A stretch of 8,761 nt of DNA from Promethearchaeota archaeon. GTDB lineage: Archaea > Asgardarchaeota > Lokiarchaeia > Sigynarchaeales > SOKP01. Shown here piece after piece: positions 1 to 6,009 of this stretch (position 1 is its first letter; each line of letters begins with the position of its first letter). The translations under genes were made by a program, and so were the position numbers. Below the pieces are notes generated by a model, which had not been told where the DNA came from, searched no databases, and saw nothing but the letters and a program-made list of their open reading frames with translations. The stretch is from NCBI GenBank assembly GCA_030620005.1, contig JAUXAJ010000222.1, positions 1-8,761 on the forward strand. The letters run 5' to 3'.

Positions 1-459
1 GAACTCGCTGTAGAGGATATTTCAAAAAGAACTGGTGTTCCAATTTCGGAAATGATCGCATTAGGCGATTCAATAACGGATATAAACATGCTACAAAGAT
101 TGAAAGATGAGGGGGGAATTGCCATATCTTTTAATGGAAACCGATTTACAGCTTCACGCTCTAATGTTGCCATCACTACCCCAAATAATTTAGGTGTTTT
201 ACCCGTTTTTGCGGCGAAGAATAATATTCATTTTTTTTTGGAAGAGTGGGAATCAGAATACGAGAACTTTAAAAATGACCCTAAAAACATTCAAAATGGG
301 TTAATTTCAAAAGAAATCAAAAAGCAATTCGTTAAACATGATTTCGTGCCAGAAATCGTTAGTTTAGCAAACAAGTCAAGAGAAGAAATCAACGGAATAA
401 TTTCAAGACAAGAAAAAATGAGAAAGCAAGTTAGAGGCTGGGCAGGTAAACTTGGATGA
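1..459 (+). CDS. HAD-superfamily phosphatase, C-terminal part (5' end outside window)
   Basis: The frame is open from base 1, so the gene begins upstream and the ATG at 52 is probably internal. The visible part is about 152 residues. It carries GDSITDINML (nt 64-93), which fits HAD motif IV, where the acidic residues bind the catalytic Mg2+. A GGIAISFNGN segment follows, as in phosphoserine-phosphatase-like (class IB) HAD enzymes and, from memory, in the archaeal predicted-phosphohydrolase group that includes EhaR-like proteins. The last 70 or so residues are charged and probably helical. The nucleophile motif (DxD) and motif III would lie upstream and cannot be checked. The substrate is unknown. 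The stop lies only 19 nt from the stop of the convergent gene on the other strand. The HAD assignment is firm; the EhaR-like subgroup is a guess. Confidence 0.85.
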   Translation, partial: ELAVEDISKRTGVPISEMIALGDSITDINMLQRLKDEGGIAISFNGNRFTASRSNVAITTPNNLGVLPVFAAKNNIHFFLEEWESEYENFKNDPKNIQNGLISKEIKKQFVKHDFVPEIVSLANKSREEINGIISRQEKMRKQVRGWAGKLG

Positions 460-478
460 TTTCCAATAAATATTTATT

Positions 479-1114
479 CTATTTTACTTTAATGTTCGTT
501 CCATTGTTTAGGAAGTAATTCTTGTAGAACTTGATACCTCTTAGTCTATGTTTAATTCTTAAATTATATTTTCTTAATAGAATTATTAAGATTGGAGTCA
601 AAAGCACAAAATAGATTGCTAAAATAAGGGTGTTTCCTATTAAAAAAAAAGGAACACAACAGAGAAGAAATAAAAGAGATAAAATTAAATACATGGAGGC
701 GTAAATGTTCCTTTTAGTTTTTGAAATGAACTCGTTGTCATTCAAATCGTCGAAGCAATTACAACAAATTAGAGGCAATATAATGTCAAGTTGTTCTATA
801 TAATATAATTTTTGAATAATCGTGAACATTCTATCCATTCGATTTCCGCATAAGTTGCACAAATATTTATTTGACTTTAACCTTTCAGATTCAATTTTAT
901 CAATTTTAATTTTTGGAAAATAACAGTCATCATTTAGATAATGCAAACAAGTTTTACAAGTTAATTCACTATCTAAAGCCAAATCTTCAAAATAATCCTT
1001 ATCTGGCGATATAAAATAAGGATAATTTGTATGTGTTTGACAAATTACTCGATTTTTATTGTCAATCTCAAATTTAGGCTCTACTAAACGCATTCTATTA
1101 AATAAGAAAGTCAT
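479..1114 (-). CDS. Hypothetical Cys-rich zinc-binding membrane protein
   Basis: I do not recognise this 211-residue protein as a named family. The N-terminal two thirds hold paired cysteines: CKTC at 53-56 with a further Cys at 64 (CYFPK), CNLC at 86-89, and CCNC at 117-120. This suggests one or two zinc ribbons. Residues about 137-159 and 161-180 are strongly hydrophobic and probably form a two-helix hairpin in the membrane. A basic tail follows (KYNLRIKHRLRG). A membrane-anchored cytosolic zinc-binding domain is the simplest reading, possibly for protein-protein contact. The first Met was used; Met8 (nt 1091-1093) is an alternative, and neither has a clear Shine-Dalgarno motif. The gene diverges from the DRG GTPase across a 90-nt AT-rich spacer and converges on the HAD gene. 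Partner and function are unknown. Confidence 0.75.
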   Translation of the reverse strand: MTFLFNRMRLVEPKFEIDNKNRVICQTHTNYPYFISPDKDYFEDLALDSELTCKTCLHYLNDDCYFPKIKIDKIESERLKSNKYLCNLCGNRMDRMFTIIQKLYYIEQLDIILPLICCNCFDDLNDNEFISKTKRNIYASMYLILSLLFLLCCVPFFLIGNTLILAIYFVLLTPILIILLRKYNLRIKHRLRGIKFYKNYFLNNGTNIKVK

Positions 1115-1204
1115 TATTTTTTAATTATTTATCTATTATTTATTTTTGAATTTCTTTAACGAAAAAGAAAACTTTTTGCTTTTATTACATTTTAAAAATA
1201 AGGA

Positions 1205-2341
1205 ATGAGTGAAAAAGTACAAGAACGAATAAAAGAATTAGAAGAACGATTGGCAAACACGAAAGTAAATAAAGCCACGCAAAAAAGCATTAATTTTATT
1301 AAAGCCCAATTAGCCAAGCTCCGCGATGATATGGTTCGTATCGCGAGTTCTAAGAAAGGAGGCGGTCGTGGTTATGGTGTTAAAAAAGTTGGAGATGCTC
1401 AAGTAGCATTTATTGGATTTCCCTCCGTAGGAAAATCTTCCCTTCTTAATTTACTTACAGAAGGAAGCACGAATTCTAAAGTCGCAGCATACGAGTTTAC
1501 CACGATTACAGCAATCCCAGGCATGATGGATATCGAAGATGCCAAAATACAGCTTATCGATTTACCGGGGATAATATTAGGAGCGGCAGCAGGGAAAGGA
1601 CGTGGAAAGGAAGTACTAGGGGTTGTAAGAACTGCGGAATTAATGTTAATTATCATCTGTTTTCGCCAAGATGGAACTATCAATTTTTCAGATTTAAAAG
1701 TGATAAGAAAAGAATTGAATTATGCCGGGATTCGGTTAAACACGCAACCACCGCGCATTCAAATAAAAGAACGAACAAAAGACGGTATTCACTTTACATA
1801 TAAGGGAGACCAACTCATGGATAAAGATGAAGTTAAGGCTCTAATGAATGAATTAGGCGTCCGTAATGCAGGCGTCTATTTTGCTGAACCGCGAATCACG
1901 GCAGATCAATTAATAGATTTTGTTATGAAGAATCGTGTATACACTAAGGAGTTTGTCGTAATTAATAAATCTGATTTAATAAAAACGCCAATTCTTCCCG
2001 AAAAGATTACCGAAGCGATTGGACACGATCATTGGGTAATGATCTCGGCGAAGGAACAAGAAAATATTAACACCCTCCGTCATAAAATTTTTTTGGAATT
2101 AAATTTAATTCGGGTGTATCTAAAACCACCAAGACAAGAAGCTGATATGAATGAACCAATAATTCTCCATCGAGGGGATAGTATAGAAACTCTTTGTCGT
2201 AAAATTCACAAGCGATTTGTTAACGATTATCGCTACGCGTTAGTCTGGGGAAACTCAGCAAAACATCCGGGTCAGAAATTCGGAAATTTGGATCAGGTCG
2301 TTCAAGATGGCGATATCGTGTCGATTTATTTAAAGCGTTAG
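1205..2341 (+). CDS. drg: DRG-type GTPase (OBG/DRG family) with C-terminal TGS domain
   Basis: This 378-residue protein resembles archaeal and eukaryotic developmentally regulated GTP-binding proteins, which are usually about 365-370 residues. Residues 1-60 form a charged helical start (KNKATQKSINFIKAQLAKLR) and a Gly-rich KKGGGRGYGV stretch typical of DRG. The GTPase motifs are G1 GFPSVGKSS (71-79), G2 YEFTTIT (about 96-102), G3 DLPG (119-122) followed by GKGRG, G4 NKSD (254-257) and G5 SAK (281-283). A segment at about 163-245 (IRLNTQPPRI to ADQLIDFV) corresponds to the DRG-specific insertion. Residues about 302-378 are the TGS domain, with KIHKRFVNDYRYALVWG and a C-terminal GDIVSIYLKR. DRGs bind translating ribosomes, in eukaryotes with a DFRP partner; none is visible here. 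The ATG is preceded by AAGGA directly adjacent, too close to act as a normal Shine-Dalgarno, so the transcript may be nearly leaderless. Confidence 0.97.
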   Translation: MSEKVQERIKELEERLANTKVNKATQKSINFIKAQLAKLRDDMVRIASSKKGGGRGYGVKKVGDAQVAFIGFPSVGKSSLLNLLTEGSTNSKVAAYEFTTITAIPGMMDIEDAKIQLIDLPGIILGAAAGKGRGKEVLGVVRTAELMLIIICFRQDGTINFSDLKVIRKELNYAGIRLNTQPPRIQIKERTKDGIHFTYKGDQLMDKDEVKALMNELGVRNAGVYFAEPRITADQLIDFVMKNRVYTKEFVVINKSDLIKTPILPEKITEAIGHDHWVMISAKEQENINTLRHKIFLELNLIRVYLKPPRQEADMNEPIILHRGDSIETLCRKIHKRFVNDYRYALVWGNSAKHPGQKFGNLDQVVQDGDIVSIYLKR

Positions 2342-2349
2342 AATTTAAT

Positions 2350-2364
2350 GTGAAAGAAATTCAC
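2350..2364. other. Small inverted repeat between convergent genes
   Basis: GTGAA-AGAAA-TTCAC is a 5-bp perfect inverted repeat with a 5-nt loop in the 38-nt gap between the convergent DRG GTPase and the unknown gene. It could be a weak two-way termination hairpin, and T-rich sequence lies beyond it. The stem is short, so chance is quite possible. Confidence 0.25.
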
Positions 2365-2379
2365 CCTCATTATTTACTA

Positions 2380-3051
2380 CTATTTCTTGCGAATGGATAT
2401 AATTGCTTCCTTATAGAATTCTTTTATTGAAGAACATAAATTCTCACTGATTTTTCTGACATTTGAATGTTCTACTTCAGGATAAGAATAAATATCTTTA
2501 AAGTATAATGCTTTAAAGAGATCCTTTTTATTTTTTAATTTTGAAATTAAATCACCACAGATTTTCTGAAATATGTTTTCAAACTCCCTTTCATGTTGTT
2601 TATCTAAGATCAAGCTAATCATTAGCATTTCTTTCTTTCCACGAGCCCATTCAGATGTTATTTCAAAATAATAGTTTAATGAAGATAATATACTTGACTG
2701 ATGGATGAAGAATCCTTTCCCAGAAGCTTGTTCCATTACTTCCGCAATTTTCCATTTTTCCTTCTCATTAAGAGCATTCTCTGGATATGTATAGAATTCC
2801 AGAGGCCCCTTCTTTCTATGAAAATAAATAAGCGTTATAAATGTTTTATCCGCAATTTTCATTTCTGGTATCAAGACAAGAGTGTATGAAATGTTAGGAT
2901 CTAGGAGTCCATCATCAATATATGTTTTACTTACGGGAAATTTAGCTCCATTCTTATGTATTCTTAATTTTTGACGACGTAAACTAATGCCACCATATTT
3001 ATGTGCTTCAAAAATTATTTTTATTCTACCTTTTTCATTCATAACTTGCAT
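2380..3051 (-). CDS. Protein of unknown function; AbrB-like start and possible longin-like domain
   Basis: I do not recognise this 223-residue protein by name. Residues about 28-62 (KLRIHKNGAKFPVSKTYIDD, then a GLLDP turn and YTLVLIPE) resemble the beta-hairpin pattern of SpoVT/AbrB-type DNA-binding domains. The rest starts with a strand (TFITLIYFHRK), then GPLEFYTYP, a helix (about 95-109), strands around FFIHQ, NYYFEI and EMLMISLILD, and a long helix (about 153-174). That order is like a longin or roadblock fold, but this is pattern reading only. No catalytic motif is evident. The first Met is preferred over Met4 because AGGTG (3059-3063) lies 7 nt upstream of it, and a TATA-like box lies about 45 nt upstream. 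The gene diverges from topA. A regulator or a small-GTPase-associated scaffold are both possible. Confidence 0.8.
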   Translation of the reverse strand: MQVMNEKGRIKIIFEAHKYGGISLRRQKLRIHKNGAKFPVSKTYIDDGLLDPNISYTLVLIPEMKIADKTFITLIYFHRKKGPLEFYTYPENALNEKEKWKIAEVMEQASGKGFFIHQSSILSSLNYYFEITSEWARGKKEMLMISLILDKQHEREFENIFQKICGDLISKLKNKKDLFKALYFKDIYSYPEVEHSNVRKISENLCSSIKEFYKEAIISIRKK

Positions 3052-3058
3052 AATTGAA

Positions 3059-3063
3059 CACCT
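3059..3063 (-). promoter_or_regulatory. Shine-Dalgarno motif of the 223-residue unknown gene
   Basis: On the minus strand this reads AGGTG, matching the archaeal anti-Shine-Dalgarno sequence, 7 nt before the ATG whose first base is 3051. For the alternative Met4 the spacing would be 16 nt, so this motif decides the start. Confidence 0.6.
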
Positions 3064-3090
3064 TTATTTCATAATAAAGAAAATCTAGTA

Positions 3091-3102
3091 TTTAAATATA
3101 TT
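3091..3102 (-). promoter_or_regulatory. TATA-like box for the 223-residue unknown gene
   Basis: The minus strand reads AATATATTTAAA here, 40-51 nt upstream of the ATG. A transcription start about 25 nt downstream would leave a leader of roughly 20 nt containing the AGGTG motif, a normal archaeal arrangement. The assignment rests on spacing and composition in AT-rich DNA. Confidence 0.5.
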
Positions 3103-3112
3103 GGTCATTTTG

Positions 3113-3143
3113 ATGAATAGTATAATGAACAAAAAATGAACAA
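3113..3143. repeat. Short direct repeats between two divergent promoters
   Basis: ATGAA occurs three times, at 3113-3117, 3125-3129 and 3136-3140, with start-to-start spacing of 12 and 11 nt. The last two belong to a perfect 9-bp direct repeat, AATGAACAA, at 3124-3132 and 3135-3143. Spacing near one helical turn places the copies on the same DNA face. They lie between the TATA-like boxes of the unknown gene and of topA, so they could be a shared operator. Chance in AT-rich DNA is not excluded. Confidence 0.35.
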
Positions 3144-3159
3144 CATATAATATTTTTTA

Positions 3160-3170
3160 TTTATAAAAAT
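3160..3170 (+). promoter_or_regulatory. TATA-like box upstream of topA
   Basis: TTTATAAAAAT lies 59-69 nt before the topA ATG, predicting a start near 3190 and a leader of about 38 nt. No Shine-Dalgarno motif sits at the usual distance; the nearest match, GTGATGA at 3201-3207, is over 20 nt from the ATG. Tentative because the whole spacer is AT-rich. Confidence 0.4.
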
Positions 3171-3228
3171 AGAAATTTAACTATCTGTAACAATTTTTTA
3201 GTGATGATTTCAAAATTTAAATTAAACC

Positions 3229-5403
3229 ATGCCTACTTTAATAATTTCCGAAAAGAATAAAGCGGCACTAGCAATTGCAGAAGCGCTTGGTCCAGTTACA
3301 CAAATTAAGAAATCAAAGTTTTTAAGAGTATATTACGTTCCTTCTGAAGATGTATATGTAGTTCCCTTAAGAGGACATGTTTTAGAACATAAAAATACAG
3401 ACGCGTTTAAAAGTTGGACAAAATCTAATCCTCGAGATATTATCACTGACCCAAAAGCTATAAAGAAGTATCCCATGAGTTATTCTGGCCCTTACATTAA
3501 AGCACTTAAAGAATATTCAAAAATATGCGATCAATGCATAATTGGAACAGACGCTGACATTGAAGGATGTAATATCGGATTATACGATGCACTTCCTTAT
3601 GTTAAACAAGTTAAACCTAACATAAAAGTTAAACAGATATGGCTCAGTTCATTACAAAAGGCTGAAATTATTCAAAAATTTAAAAATTTAATCCCTCCAA
3701 AATATAGCTGGGGTGCTACTGGCGAAGCAAGAGCGATAATTGATGCAATTATTGGATTTTCTGCTACAAGGGAAGTTACTAATACACTTCGTCCCTTATT
3801 AAAAAGATTTAACATGAAATTTACATCAATCGGACGAGTTCAAACTTCTTTGTTGTATTTAATTTATCTGCTCGACGATCGCACGAATAAATTTGTTTCA
3901 GAACCGTACTATACAATAGAAGCAAAATTATATCATGAGGACGGTTCATTTAAAGCACGGCATCAGTTAAATCCTTTTAAAAAGCAAGATGAACTAAAAG
4001 CAAGAAACATCTTTAAAAAAATTAAAGACGAAAAAATTGCTCTCATTATCAACAATAGTACTAATAGCATTAAGAAAAGACCTCCTACCCCTTTAAGCAC
4101 GTCAAAAGCTCTAATTTTACTGACTAGAAATTTAAAAATTAGCGCAAATCATGCATTAAACGCCATGAATGCTTTATATCTGAAGAAAATCATTTCTTAT
4201 CCAAGAACCGATAGCGACGTTTATAAGCCTAATTTTAACCATCTTCAATACCTCGAAAAATTTGCTACTCATTCTCTCTATGGAAAATACGACCAAGATC
4301 TACTGAAAAAAAACAAAATCTCACCCACGAAAGGCAAAAAAGACGCAGGAGATCATCCACCAATAACTCCTATAGAAAGTATAGATTTAAATAACAATTT
4401 GCTTGAAAATAATATTCAAAGGAAAGTTTACGATGTGTTAACAAGACACTATTTAGCTCTTTTTGGTGACGATGCGATTGAATCTAAAACAATGTTAAAG
4501 TTAGAAATTAAGAGCGAACCTTTTATCGCTAGACTTGTATCTTTAATTTCTGAAGGGTTTTTAGAAATCGCTCCTTTCCTCAAGATCAATTACGACTCAA
4601 GTTTAAAAATCGTAGGCAATCAAATTCCTATTGAAGAAATGTTATTCAATGAGAGAAAAACAAAACCACCGCCAAGATATACAGACACGACATTATTGCA
4701 ATTAATGGAAAGACATAATTTAGGTACAAAGGCTACAAGGCCAAAAATAATTCAATTACTACAAGCTCGTAGTCTAATATCTCGTAATAAGCGCCAATAC
4801 TTTATAACTGATTTTGGAACCTTTTTAATTGAAAATTTAAAGGATATTTGGTTACCATTTTTAGAACCACAATTTACAAGGGATATTGAAGCACTACTGG
4901 AAGACATAAAAGAAAAAAGGAAGACAAAAGAGGAAGTCGTTAATGCAGTCAAAAATAGATTTTTATCGTTGTTTGATAAATTCTTGGCCAATAAGAATAA
5001 AATAATCTTAAAAGTAGACGAATTCAAGAAAAAGAACAAAAACAATTTTACAAGCAACAAAAAATTTCCACAAACTCATGCCAATTGCCCTTTTTGTAAT
5101 ATTAGCCCCATGAAATACGTAACAACTTTTCAAAAAAAGCGATTTCTTGCGTGTTCTAACGATAAATGTGATAAAAAATATTTATCGCTTCCCAAGAAAG
5201 GAAGAATTTACATTTTAAAATCAAATTGCTCCATTTGTGGGTTTAACGTTTTTAAGGTTAACACTCGCAAGGATGGCAGAACATTTAATTATTACATCTG
5301 CCCAGCTTGTTGGAATGAGGGTTTAAAAAATAAAATATCAAAAGGTTTCTGCCCAAAATGTAAGAACTTTAAAATAGTAAAAGATCAATGCGTAAAAAAA
5401 TGA
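3229..5403 (+). CDS. topA: Archaeal DNA topoisomerase I (type IA) with C-terminal zinc fingers
   Basis: This 724-residue enzyme would relax negatively supercoiled DNA by cutting one strand through a 5'-phosphotyrosine. The TOPRIM domain (about 1-150) has IISEKNKAA with Glu8 and GTDADIEG with Asp108, Asp110 and Glu112, the metal-binding acids. The central domains carry IGRVQT (201-206), the active-site IISYPRTDSD (Tyr324 nucleophile, Arg326), GDHPPITP (374-381) and LGTKATRPKII (498-508). After a Lys-rich linker (about 585-612) come cysteine pairs: C620/C623 with C642/C647, C667/C670 with C691/C694, and C708/C711 with a lone C721 near the end. This is the usual archaeal topoisomerase I plan of catalytic core plus zinc ribbons. 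One detail: EGC-NIG replaces the common EGE-xIG after the DxDxE motif. The gene stands alone, diverging from the 223-residue gene, with no clear Shine-Dalgarno motif. Confidence 0.97.
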   Translation: MPTLIISEKNKAALAIAEALGPVTQIKKSKFLRVYYVPSEDVYVVPLRGHVLEHKNTDAFKSWTKSNPRDIITDPKAIKKYPMSYSGPYIKALKEYSKICDQCIIGTDADIEGCNIGLYDALPYVKQVKPNIKVKQIWLSSLQKAEIIQKFKNLIPPKYSWGATGEARAIIDAIIGFSATREVTNTLRPLLKRFNMKFTSIGRVQTSLLYLIYLLDDRTNKFVSEPYYTIEAKLYHEDGSFKARHQLNPFKKQDELKARNIFKKIKDEKIALIINNSTNSIKKRPPTPLSTSKALILLTRNLKISANHALNAMNALYLKKIISYPRTDSDVYKPNFNHLQYLEKFATHSLYGKYDQDLLKKNKISPTKGKKDAGDHPPITPIESIDLNNNLLENNIQRKVYDVLTRHYLALFGDDAIESKTMLKLEIKSEPFIARLVSLISEGFLEIAPFLKINYDSSLKIVGNQIPIEEMLFNERKTKPPPRYTDTTLLQLMERHNLGTKATRPKIIQLLQARSLISRNKRQYFITDFGTFLIENLKDIWLPFLEPQFTRDIEALLEDIKEKRKTKEEVVNAVKNRFLSLFDKFLANKNKIILKVDEFKKKNKNNFTSNKKFPQTHANCPFCNISPMKYVTTFQKKRFLACSNDKCDKKYLSLPKKGRIYILKSNCSICGFNVFKVNTRKDGRTFNYYICPACWNEGLKNKISKGFCPKCKNFKIVKDQCVKK

Positions 5404-5543
5404 TCAAAAATAATGATTTTGAAAAAATCACGCTATATCAACACTCTGAATACAGAAGAAATATCATCACCCTCTCTAAAGATAAAAAACAAGCAGAAAA
5501 TTCTGGCTGTAGATGCTATAATTTAGGTCTGTATTTAAAATAA
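5400..5543 (+). CDS. Possible 47-residue small protein, ATGA overlap with topA
   Basis: An ATG at 5400 overlaps the topA stop codon as ATGA, an arrangement often used for coupled translation. It opens 47 codons ending in TAA at 5541-5543. The product starts MIKNNDFEKITLYQHS, is charged and has a CRC motif near the end. I recognise no family. Its last 28 nt overlap, antisense, the 3' end of the winged-helix gene, and a 7-bp hairpin lies inside its start. The position is suggestive, but an open frame this short is easily accidental. Confidence 0.3.
   Translation: MIKNNDFEKITLYQHSEYRRNIITLSKDKKQAENSGCRCYNLGLYLK
5414..5430 (+). terminator. Stem-loop just after topA
   Basis: TGATTTT-GAA-AAAATCA is a perfect 7-bp stem with a 3-nt loop beginning 11 nt after the topA stop. 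It could end or stabilise the topA transcript, though no long T-run follows it, as archaeal termination usually prefers. If the 47-residue ORF is real, the stem lies in its first codons. Confidence 0.4.
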
Positions 5544-5884
5544 GCAGCTCTCGATAATCCAACGTAATTTTGGGAGATTCGATAATACAACTTACCGTTA
5601 ATGACAGTTTTTTCTAAATAATTACTGCTAATGTTATGATTTAACGATCCCACTATTGTTCCAAGCGTTACAGCACCTAGGTGCTTTAAAGAGGGTTGTT
5701 TTTTTGCGATTCTTATCAATTCTAATTCAGAATGCCATTGTCCGTTTAGTAACGCAACTAAGATTTCGTTTTTAACGTTTCTCTTAATTTCTTTGATCTT
5801 TTTAAACATGTTTTGATATTCTGGCTTGAAATATAATTTGTTAATATCAGAGGTTTTAATATTATTTTCTTTAAACTCTTCCAT
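5516..5884 (-). CDS. Small winged-helix DNA-binding protein
   Basis: This 122-residue protein reads as a winged helix-turn-helix. Residues about 1-35 are charged and probably helical. Next come helix 1 (VKNEILVALLNG, about 37-48), a helix around HSELELIRIAKKQ, a likely recognition helix (TLGTIVGSLNHNIS, about 73-86) and a wing built from YLEKTVINGKLYYRIS. The end is YVGLSRAAYFKYRP. The fold call is by pattern; I cannot name a family, and no ligand or metal site is visible, so it is probably a transcription regulator of unknown target. The start is supported by GGTG (5892-5895), 7 nt before the ATG. It lies downstream of the actin gene on the same strand, but a hairpin and a separate promoter-like region lie between them. 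Dyads in its upstream region suggest self-regulation. Its 3' end may overlap the 47-residue ORF. Confidence 0.8.
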   Translation of the reverse strand: MEEFKENNIKTSDINKLYFKPEYQNMFKKIKEIKRNVKNEILVALLNGQWHSELELIRIAKKQPSLKHLGAVTLGTIVGSLNHNISSNYLEKTVINGKLYYRISQNYVGLSRAAYFKYRPKL

Positions 5885-5891
5885 TAATTAA

Positions 5892-5895
5892 CACC
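5892..5895 (-). promoter_or_regulatory. Shine-Dalgarno motif of the winged-helix gene
   Basis: The minus strand reads GGTG 7 nt before the ATG whose first base is 5884. The same spacing is seen at two other minus-strand genes in this window, which supports the start codon. Confidence 0.5.
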
Positions 5896-5925
5896 ATTTT
5901 CAATATTAATAATTACTATAAGAAA

Positions 5926-5968
5926 AATATTACACGATATTATTTAATAGAAATATCACCGCGATATT
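5926..5968 (-). promoter_or_regulatory. Dyad half-site cluster around a TATA-like box: candidate operator
   Basis: Four related 6-mers lie in 43 nt: AATATT (5926-5931), GATATT (5936-5941), AATATC (5952-5957) and GATATT (5963-5968). The last two form a perfect inverted repeat with a 5-nt spacer; the middle pair forms one with a 10-nt spacer; the first pair is a one-mismatch dyad with a 4-nt spacer. CGATATTAT is also a 9-bp direct repeat (5935-5943 and 5962-5970). Between the half-sites the minus strand reads TATTAAATA (5941-5949), a TATA-like box 57-65 nt upstream of the winged-helix ATG. A regulator bound here would block that box. Confidence 0.45.
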
Positions 5969-5976
5969 ATGAAGTA

Positions 5977-6004
5977 TCAAGATTTTTATTTCGAAAGATC
6001 TTGA
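5977..6004 (-). terminator. Stem-loop after the actin-family gene
   Basis: TCAAGAT (5977-5983) and ATCTTGA (5998-6004) form a perfect 7-bp stem starting 5 nt past the actin stop codon. In the minus-strand RNA the stem could continue by 3 A-U pairs after one C-A mismatch, leaving a 6-nt loop. It sits where a transcript end is expected and separates actin from the winged-helix gene. No strong U-tract follows, so RNA stabilisation is an alternative. Confidence 0.45.
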
Positions 6005-6009
6005 GCAAT

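Noticed and set aside
465..478. AATAAATATTTATT, a perfect 14-bp palindrome between convergent stops
   Set aside because: It contains only A and T with no loop, so it would make a weak hairpin, and such palindromes are common by chance in AT-rich spacers. It might help two-way termination but I cannot support it.
1399..1683. Open frame on the minus strand inside the DRG GTPase gene
   Set aside because: It lies fully antisense to conserved GTPase motifs and its translation shows no domain; it is a shadow of the real gene.
2701..2889. Plus-strand open frame inside the 223-residue unknown gene
   Set aside because: The minus-strand gene has a Shine-Dalgarno motif, a TATA-like box and plausible protein composition; the plus-strand frame has none of these.
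4752..5060. Phe/Leu/Ser-rich open frame on the minus strand inside topA
   Set aside because: The apparent hydrophobicity comes from reading the complement of Lys/Asn-rich codons in the topoisomerase linker; there is no independent evidence for a gene.
5413..5526. Continuation of the topA frame past its TGA (37 codons from ATG 5413)
   Set aside because: The topoisomerase already ends in a normal cysteine-containing tail and the extension shows no zinc motif; readthrough is not needed.
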